Shown: in pieces, positions 57,326-64,000 of the stretch
How positions within the stretch are numbered: the stretch's first letter is position 1
Layout: the number at the start of each line of letters is the position of its first letter
Assembly: GCA_014058105.1 (NCBI GenBank)
Contig: JACGCM010002207.1
Coordinates: 1-64,000 of the forward strand
Reading direction: 5' to 3'
Length of the DNA: 64,000 nucleotides
DNA from: Kingdonia uniflora
Taxonomy: Eukaryota; Streptophyta; Magnoliopsida; Ranunculales; Circaeasteraceae
Notes under the pieces: generated by a model
What the model was told of the DNA's origin: nothing
The model's database searches: none
What the model saw: only the letters and a program-made list of their open reading frames with translations
Translations under genes and position numbers: made by a program

Positions 57326-57777
57326 TGTAATCCTTAGCGTTAATAGTAGTTCTTAAGTTCTATATAATTTTATTATTTTAATAAAATTGTTATTAATCAT
57401 ACGTAATCCTTAAAATTGTTATTAATCTAATTTCATGAACCTTCTGGATGTACTCTGCCATAATGTACTCTGCTTCTTACTTCTTACAGGACCTGAGCTT
57501 TTCTCCTTCTCTTTATTTTTACCAAAATAATAAAATAGAAGAAATGGGTACAAAATCAAAAAGTAGAAGCAGTAAACCAAGTATATGTAAATTAGGTAGG
57601 CAAATTATTTTTTTTGGGCTCAGGGAGAGCAATACAGGTAAGGCAAAGATCCCACAGCTCTATTTATTTAAAATATACTTCAATCAAGTAGAGCAAATAC
57701 ATTACAACTTCAACATAAAACTTGAAAACAAAATACATTACTTTAGAAAATAAAAAACAACAATGATGAAGACTATA
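57326..57777. other. spacer between convergent H2 ORF1 and transposase
   Basis: AT-rich 450 bp between the two 3' ends. A duplicate of the transposase-type phrase GAACCTTCTGGATG(T/C)ACTCTG occurs at 57437-57460 and again inside the transposase at 57862-57885. No separate gene. Confidence 0.5.
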
Positions 57778-59149
57778 TTACTTTGCCTCTTTTCGATCCC
57801 ACAAATGTGTGACAAGTTTATCTCGTAATTGGAAATGAGCACCTTCATTTCTAATTTTATGAACCTTCTGGATGCACTCTGCCATAGTGTTGATCGCGTG
57901 TCTTGGATTTAAGTCATCTTTCCCATTCTTCACGGATGTTCTAAACTCGGGATCAATGTTCATTTGCCGAATGTAAGTATGACATTCATCTTCGACGATC
58001 ATATTGTGCAAGATTATACATGCGTACATAACATTTCCTAGATCACTAGGTTTCTAAAATCGTGCACCATGTGCCAATATTTAAAACCTAGCTTGTAATA
58101 CCCCAAAAACACGTTCTACGTCTTTCCGGCATGCTTCTTGCATCTTCAAAAAATATCTTTTGGCATCGTTGGATGGATTTTTTATGATTTGAACAAGTGT
58201 TTGCCATTTTGGATAGATTCCATCCGCTAAGTAATACCTCATAGTGTGCGGTACCGTGCCTATATTATAATTACATGGCGGCGTAACTCTATTAGACAAG
58301 TTGCTGAAAAGCCACCCTTGATGCAAGACGTTCACGTCGTTGTTAGAATTGGGTACCCTAAAGAATGTGTACCATATCCAAAGATCTTGCGATGCAACCG
58401 CTTCTAAAATCGCCGTCAAGATTTTCTTATACCCGGTATATTGTCCTGCCCACCCAGTAAGACAATTCTTCCATTTCCAATGCATACAATCTAAACTACC
58501 TAACATCCCCGGAAAGCCTCACGATCCATTCACTTCTAATAAGTGTAATGTATCATTTTCATTGGGAGATCTAAGGTATTGAGCTTTGAATTGTGTTATA
58601 ATAGTTTTACAAAATTCTTTCAAGCATAAAATACCCGTAGACTCCCCAATCTGAAGGTATTCTTCTTGGGCGTCTGTACTCGTACCGTGACATAACATGC
58701 AAAGTGCGCACGTTATCTTTTGGTGCGAGGATAAGCCCATCATCTTAGGGGTATTTTCTCTTTGAATAAAATAGGGGTTCGAAGAAAGTATTTGATCATA
58801 AATACGTTGATACACACCTTCTCTCATACAGAATCGACGACGAAACGGGATACATTTGAATCTTGGGTTGCCACCGAAGTAATCCCGATTAAGGCTAAAC
58901 TTCCCTAATTTATGATCACGATATTTTCGCTTGTCAATCATTCCCATTTTACTACCTCCCCGCCTCTGTGATGTTTCTTGCTCTTTTTCTTGCTTATCCC
59001 ATCTCAATCATAATCTTGTTATACTCATGCATCATCTCAAATTAACATCGGAAGAGTTTTTTGCTTCCGTACGATGATGAAGATGATGACTCCAAAGATG
59101 AGAGTGATGGGTCAGACATGAGTAGGTCAGCCAGGATTTCGTCAGACAT
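57778..59149 (-). pseudogene. H2 PIF/Harbinger DDE transposase, full length with stops
   Basis: ATG at 59149 starts an acidic Ser-rich leader (MSDEILADLLMSDPS). A frame change near 59020 leads to the main frame from 59007 to 57778. Recognisable parts in order are EYLQIGESTGILCLKEFC, FPGMLGSLDCMHW (first Asp), LEAVASQDLWIWY, SNNDVNVL (second Asp), YYLADGIYPKWQT, RKDVERVFGVLQARF (Glu), and ACIILHNMIVEDE near the end. All three catalytic positions survive. Stops break the frame: TGA just before GFPGML, then TAA and TAG shortly after ARF. It is the most complete transposase in the window but not functional as read. Confidence 0.85.
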
Positions 59150-59329
59150 GATTCGGCAAAATTGATAACAAGGGAAGAAAGTTGAGTTTTTAGATATAAG
59201 ATGAATGGGCTTTATAGATAGAGAAAAAATTATCCATTTATAGCCGTTGAGCATCTTGTTGAAGAAGTTTGATCAGGGAAAAATTAAGTATGGAGGGGAA
59301 CCAACATATATTTCATGCAGGCTTTTGCT

Positions 59330-59520
59330 GCGCAGTTCTGAACTGTACGGCAAGAACTAGCAGTTTGGTTTTGTTTAAATCTAAATCGTCCATGTGTCTC
59401 AATCTTAGCCATTGTATATACGCGCAGTTCAGAACTGCGCGGCAAGATGACGTATTAAAGCTTGATAAGTGTCATCATCTCATTGGCTTACTCCCAACGC
59501 GCAGTTCTGAACTGTGTGCC
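59330..59520. repeat. GC-rich palindromes at H2 right end, upstream of the transposase
   Basis: Three sites, at 59330-59353, 59421-59445 and 59497-59520, follow the CGCGCAGTT-C-(A/T)GAACTG-CGCGGCA pattern; 59421-59445 is a perfect palindrome in its core. Same family as 54961-55143. Confidence 0.82.
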
Positions 59521-59691
59521 ATCAATCCACCAAAAATTTACCCAGAGGGTGGATTCCCCTAAAAGTGGAAAATGGGTTGCCACGCGAATTTTCGACCTAG
59601 CTGCTAGGAGGTAAATTTGTTGAGAAGAGGGTGAAGGATGGGAATCCACCCTCCACGTCATCCTTTACCTAGCTGTTAGTGGGTGCTCTTA

Positions 59692-60061
59692 GAGCATCCA
59701 TAGCAGCTGGGTGGGTGGATTTTCCCAAAACCAGGGTGAATCCAATCCACCCCAAATCCATTCACAGCAGTTTGACACAAATCAAAGTAAATATCACTAT
59801 GCGCACTTCTGAACCGCGCGGCATCACTACGCGCAGTTTAGAACTGCGCGACATTAACAAAAAAATATTAGATCTCTCCACGTAGCTCAATTTGGAGCGT
59901 CCATTACCCAACCCGCAGTTCAAAAGGGCGCGGCATGAATCCACCCTAAGGGTGGAGAATCATCGCTACGTCACAAATTGACCTAGTTACTATAAGGATT
60001 TGAGGGTGAAAACCAAATTCACATTGCCACGTCAGGGTGTACCTAGCTGCTGTTGATGCTC
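59692..60061. mobile_element. 370-bp Harbinger MITE E2
   Basis: Ends GAGCATCCATAGCAGCTGGG and (reverse complement) GAGCATCAACAGCAGCTAGG are inverted, with TTA on both sides (59689-59691, 60062-60064). The interior has no coding frame but carries three palindromes of the H2 type (59801-59824, 59830-59854, 59912-59936), so it is a deletion derivative of the same family. Confidence 0.85.
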
Positions 60062-60164
60062 TTAGAGCATCCACAAATGTTAAGAGGGTGGATTGGATGA
60101 ATTTCAAGGTGAATCCAATCCACCCCACAGCAGTTTTCAATCCACCCTAAGGTGAATTCATCCC

Positions 60165-60338
60165 ACGCACTTCTGAACCGCACGCATAAATGGACGTCTC
60201 AGATGAGTCCACATCTTTAAATCTCAGCCATCCAAAACCCAGCGCAGTACTAAACCGCGCGTAACTACCAGCCAATAAAAAACAGACACGTATTTTTTTA
60301 AAAATATATATAGCCGCGCTGTTCAGAACCGCGCGACA
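60165..60338. repeat. GC-rich palindromes at H3 left end
   Basis: Sites at 60165-60187, 60241-60262 and 60313-60338 (the last GCCGCGCTGTTCAGAACCGC and onward). They occupy the same position relative to the element end and the PMD gene as the three in H2. Confidence 0.78.
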
Positions 60339-60429
60339 TCACCCTGTAAGCGAAAAGGCTTAACACTTGTGTTTTTTATAGTGCTACTTGTATTGGTTTT
60401 TCTAAGTGCTAAAGGCATAATACTTGTGT

Positions 60430-62520
60430 TTGAGGTTTTACCCAGGGCATACCCAACCTTACTTCACAAGTTTCCCAACCCAACCCATTTTCTCTGTTAA
60501 TCACTTCAAAATCTCGAGTTCTTCTAGTTTGCGACCAAGAAAAAATGCTTCCAAGACTACACGTAACTCTAATGCGGAAGTAAAACGAAGGGGGAACACC
60601 GATGTAACAAATGTTTGGCCAGATCAATTGACGGATAACACCGATCCCACCCCATCGTACGATGAGTTGAACCGAGTAGATATCCTCCCGGACGGCTGGG
60701 TCCATATTTCTGTTGGATCGAAGGAAATACCGGTAAGTTTTATGTAAATTTTATGTGTTATTAACGTAAATTGTAATGTGTTCGACGAAATGCTTGAATG
60801 AACTTCTAGCGTGTTAATGTGTTTTTTGTCAGAACCGAGATGAATTACAGTGTAGGGGATTATTGGATAAGGTACTGAAGTGGTACCGATGGATTGTCGT
60901 GTACCCGACGTTGAAGAAGTTGGTCGACGATATGGGTTTTGTGGACTTTTGCTCGATTAATGTGGGAAACTCGGATAACCGTCTCATTCATGCTCTCGTG
61001 GAGTGGTGGTGGCCTTCAACCCATACCTTTCACTTCCCTTGCAGGGAACTGGGTTTCACACCATTAGACTTCTTCATGCTAAAAGGCATATTTTTTGGGA
61101 GGGGTCGCGAACTCCTGTACGACGAGAGGTACTCCAAGTTAGAGGAAACAGAAAAGATGTTCCCGGGAATCACAAACTCTGACATGAGTTACGGTAACAT
61201 CACTCTCTCCTATTTAAAAAAGTGGCAAAAGCCTTTGAATCCACGTCTCTACAATTACGAATCAGAAATAGATATCGTGTATGCACGGGCATTGATTGCC
61301 TATATGATGGGTAATCTCTTCTTCTCAAATGGTACCACATCCCTTCGGGCGGGTTATCTGGCAGCCTTGACAGACTACGATATTCTTGGTGCGTCGGGTT
61401 TTGATTGGGGTACGCCCATTATGGCGGCTTTGTATCGGGGGCTTGATGAAGTCTCAGAGTTCTGAGGCCTGAGAAGGTGAAGAAATCGATCACCGGATTC
61501 TATACAGTGTTGGAGTACTGGTTCTTCAAGTACTATCGGGTTGGAATGTATCTAGTTAAGGTACATAACTTTAGCCATATTTATCCTCGTATTTCTGGGT
61601 GGAGAGATGAAAGGGCGAGTACGGGGTCTGAAATCCATCACTATTTTGCTGTGATCAGAGATATGATATAATGGAAAGACATAACCAACATAGATTGGCA
61701 ACCATGGCACAGGTCTATGAAATTGATACGTCTAGAGGTAAGAGTTTCTTCACCGCTGAGCACCCAGAGGGTTCCATTGGTGTCAGTCCCATACGGCCAC
61801 AGTACGCTTTAGTATTTAGGAGACCAGTGTATGCGTCAGATGACCGGGATCGATAGTGTGCCCTATGACCCCCCTTAGAAGATCATGGAATTCCCAAGGT
61901 ACGATCGAGAGTTATATCAGAGTCTGAAGGATGTGAACTTCTACGATGGTCACGATTATCTTGTTCCCGACGTAGATTACATGACATATTGGCGTCTCGT
62001 TCATCCAAAACCTAAGATCGGTTGCAGTTTAGTAAAGAGGAAGGGAAATATTTGGTCAGTCAAGCGTGATCTAGTGAGGCCTGATATATTCTTGCCACCT
62101 ACGTCGAGTTTAGCTACGTCTTCACAGGTGCAAGACTATGGTGTTCAGGCGACCGACGATCCACGTGATATGAGATGGTTCATGGATGTGGCGGGACCGA
62201 ACGATCAACGTAGACGGATACCGATCCCGGTGATGTAGGTACCATACCCGTGTCCACCTACGTATAGTACAGATGAGTTGTGGCATCAAAACCAAGGATT
62301 ACGGTATGTGGCATATGAAGACTCGAGGCAACTAACTGACATTAATACTAAGTTGATGAGGGAGTTGAGCCAGGCACAGGAGGTCATCCGAGAGACGTTC
62401 GATAGGCTAGCTGAGATGTCCATTTCCTACCAGACAGATCCGGTTGTGCAATGTACCTATGACGAGAGTCTCGCACGTGGCAGACGCGCCCGCCAAACGA
62501 AGAGAGGTCGTCCTAGTTAG
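60430..62520 (+). pseudogene. H3 plant mobile domain (PMD) gene
   Basis: Exon 1 ends at 60732 (GSKEIP, donor GTAAGT) and exon 2 starts at 60833, with the phase kept. The PMD core is intact from 60833 to 61462: GNSDNRLIHALVEWWWPSTH, FHFPCRELGFTPLDF, then ARALIAYMMGNLFFS, LRAGYLAALTDYD and FDWGTPIMAALYRGLDE. A one-base frameshift after this, near 61463, shifts reading to VLEYWFFKYYRVG. Further stops and shifts (near 61669, 61853, 61877 and 62236) break the C-terminal half, which ends in a basic tail (GRRARQTKRGRPS). No clear ATG for exon 1 was found. Residue-by-residue similarity with the H1 PMD gene shows common descent. The H1 intron between the core and YWF is absent here. Confidence 0.78.
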
Positions 62521-62639
62521 GCTATGTTTTATTTAGAACTTTTATTTATGTTTTGTTTAAACTATGTTGTATATTAATATTGTTTAAACTATGTTTTATT
62601 CAGAGTTTTAATATAATTTTTATTTTGAAAATTATATTT

Positions 62640-62820
62640 TTGGAAACTTGTTGTACAAGTTACTCAACATACATATTAACGGCTATAATTTTGTTTTGGA
62701 AACTTGTTGTACAACTTACTCAACGGACATATTAACAGCTATATTTTTGTTTTGGAAACTTGTTGTACGAGTTACTCAACGGCTATATTTTTTTTGGACA
62801 CTTGTTAACGGCTAGTTTTT
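62640..62820. repeat. about 50-bp repeats upstream of H3 ORF1
   Basis: Four units with GGAAACTTGTTGTACAAG, TTACTCAAC and CATATTAACGGCTAT, the last two shortened. Homologous to 55612-55765 in H2. Confidence 0.8.
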
Positions 62821-62824
62821 TTAA

Positions 62825-62833
62825 TCTATAAAT
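62825..62833 (+). promoter_or_regulatory. TATA-like box upstream of H3 ORF1
   Basis: CTATAAATG just after the repeats and before the CT-rich leader TCATCTTCTACACTCTCC, which is shared with H2 (where the word is CAATAAATG). The position fits a core promoter for ORF1; this is inference. Confidence 0.4.
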
Positions 62834-62959
62834 GTCATTCATCTTCTACACTCTCCTCCCTTATAATCTTTTACACTATCCTCCCTCCTTATCTTACAAA
62901 CAAAACCACTATATCTTTCTCAAGCTCCAATCTAGTTCTCAAAACCACTCTCAATCCTT

Positions 62960-64000
62960 CAATACGAACCAACAAGGAAACGTCTTTCCTCATCAATTTG
63001 ACATATTTGATTTGTCGCAAATGCCTAACACTTCCTAAGGTCAAAATCACCATGTTCGCCAACTATTCCCGCCATCCGATAATCAATTTCAATATCAAAC
63101 CCATGGATATTACCCTTATTACCCAAACTAAAGATATTACCTTCAATTTGATGGGTATACGAGCTTGTACCCTCAACCGCAAAATCCATATTATTCATCT
63201 CAAACTTGTTTCGCCGGTGAAAGTTCGAGTACCACGCCGATGCAAGGTACATGGGGTTTAAATGATTTAAATCTTAATATGTGGACTCAATCCAAGGAAC
63301 TCAATCCGATGCAAGGTACGCCGGTTGCATCTCCGGTTGTCTCTCCGATCATCTCCAAGGAACTCAATTTGGTTCTCACGATAAGTAATACGTGGACTCA
63401 TGGGAAGGAAAATTCTACAAGAAAAATGGTATCGACACCTATTATAGTTGAGGATGTAGCTCAGGTTGAGGAACTCAATCCAATTTTCACGAGAAGTAAT
63501 ACGTGGACTCGCGGGAAGGCAAAGTCTAAAAAAAACACGGCATCGGCACCTATTATAGTTTAGGATGTACTTGAGGCTTCAGAGGATGTTCATGACGACA
63601 AAGAAGAATACTTTCACTCCAAGAATTGGTCGTTCGATGACTTTGTGAATCTTGCATGTGCTTGGTCCCCAAAACCTCGCTACCACGAACAACCAAAAAG
63701 CTGCTATATTTTGGTTCAAGGTGCGTGATCAATTCAACTCCTTCTATGTTGACCAATCGATGTGATCGTACAACGGTGTCAATTGTACGTATAAGGGGCG
63801 GCTCAATAAGGAATGTTCAATTTTTAGAGGTATCATTCAAGACCTTGAGAGCCGACATCATACCGGTATTAGAACGGATGACTTCGTAAGTATTTCATTT
63901 ATTTTTCTCATTTCATTAATGTTCAAAGGTGAATCATACTCTAAAAGATTTTCTAACTTGATTTCTAGGAACATATGGCAAACGATACATTTTTTCAAGT
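62960..64000 (+). pseudogene. H3 ORF1, Myb/SANT-like, cut by window end
   Basis: The same protein as H2 ORF1. The Gln/Asn-rich start (GNVFPHQFDIFDLSQM) is followed by a stop near 63037. After that come QFDGYTSLYPQPQNPYYSS and an expanded middle, with two copies of the (E)ELNP(I)...TRSNTWTRGKAKSK segment where H2 has one. The SANT-type part (NWSFDDFVNLACAWS, WFKVRDQFNSFYVDQS) is split by frame changes near 63665 and 63765. The intron begins at about 63888. Confidence 0.68.

Larger units (their letters stand above)
54852..59688. mobile_element. PIF/Harbinger element H2, PMD-deleted
   Basis: Left end GAGCATCCACAGCAGTAGGG and right end (reverse complement) GAGCACCCACTAACAGCTAG are inverted. TAA precedes the left end and TTA follows the right end. 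The left TAA agrees with the uninterrupted paralogous site (GCATAACAG), but the right flank does not, because another element begins there. The order is PMD 5' remnant (+), ORF1 (+), transposase (-). Six GC-rich palindromes lie near the two ends. Confidence 0.8.
60065..64000. mobile_element. PIF/Harbinger element H3 with PMD gene, runs off the window
   Basis: The left end GAGCATCCACAAATG follows TTA (60062-60064). The subterminal sequence GGTGAATCCAATCCACCCC is shared with H2 and E2. Contents: palindromes at 60165-60338, PMD gene (+), about 50-bp repeats at 62640-62820 and ORF1 (+), which is cut by the window end. A transposase on the minus strand beyond 64000 is expected from H2. Confidence 0.8.

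Noticed and set aside
1..64000. tRNA, rRNA or snRNA genes
   Set aside because: No cloverleaf-like sequence with matching A and B boxes and no rRNA core sequence was seen on reading both strands. A dedicated covariance-model scan could still find degenerate ones.

Overview
The window is nuclear DNA from a flowering plant, most likely a eudicot. The base composition is AT-rich, genes are split by GT-AG introns, and three genes have clear plant orthologues: nuclear-encoded plastid protease subunit CLPP5 (+), a group IIe WRKY transcription factor (-), and the tail-anchored ER ubiquitin-conjugating enzyme UBC32 (-). A fourth, intronless gene (+) encodes a multi-pass membrane protein I cannot name. 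I cannot determine the species. There are no bacterial, plastid or viral genomic features.

Layout. 1-3.2 kb: AT/pyrimidine-rich, no recognised gene, one exon-like minus-strand frame. 3.2-12.9 kb: two decayed gag-protease modules of a Ty3/gypsy-like retroelement in head-to-head inverted orientation, inside a direct repeat. 13.2-15.9 kb: two arrays of TTGTCGA-type motifs flanking a decayed unknown coding stretch, possibly a CACTA-like element. 16.2-22.4 kb: a small palindrome-rich TTA-flanked element, directly followed by a 5.8-kb PIF/Harbinger element (here H1) with TTA target duplications. 22.4-29.6 kb: CLPP5 (9 exons, 295 codons), with its start codon only about 230 bp from the H1 end. 29.6-33.9 kb: no gene seen. 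33.9-35.1 kb: WRKY. 37.1-38.0 kb: membrane protein. 38.9-42.5 kb: RNase H, Copia integrase and Copia gag fragments plus a hAT-like MITE. 43.6-49.5 kb: UBC32 (5 exons, 310 codons); its first intron holds a Copia LTR and a LINE fragment. 49.7-52.5 kb: a 333-bp tandem duplication ending in an acidic ORF, a MULE N-terminal fragment and an LTR-like stretch. 52.7-54.9 kb: a duplicated fragment of an unknown gene. 54.85-64 kb: end-to-end PIF/Harbinger elements (H2, a 370-bp MITE called E2 here, and H3, which leaves the window).

The most unusual content is the PIF/Harbinger family. H1 and H3 carry, besides the usual Myb/SANT-like ORF1 and DDE transposase, a third gene of the plant mobile domain (PMD) family. 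H2 retains only its 5' end after an internal deletion. Relative to PMD, the ORF1-transposase core is inverted between H1 and H2/H3. Each element family also has its own GC-rich palindrome, repeated near element ends and upstream of its genes: possible binding sites for transposition proteins. All copies are broken by stops or frameshifts, and in H1 PMD all four stops are of the kind expected from C-to-T deamination.

Host genes do not form operons or one pathway. CLPP5 acts in the plastid stroma, UBC32 at the ER membrane, and WRKY in the nucleus. Coordinates of spliced exons were derived by hand from reading-frame continuity and GT-AG signals.
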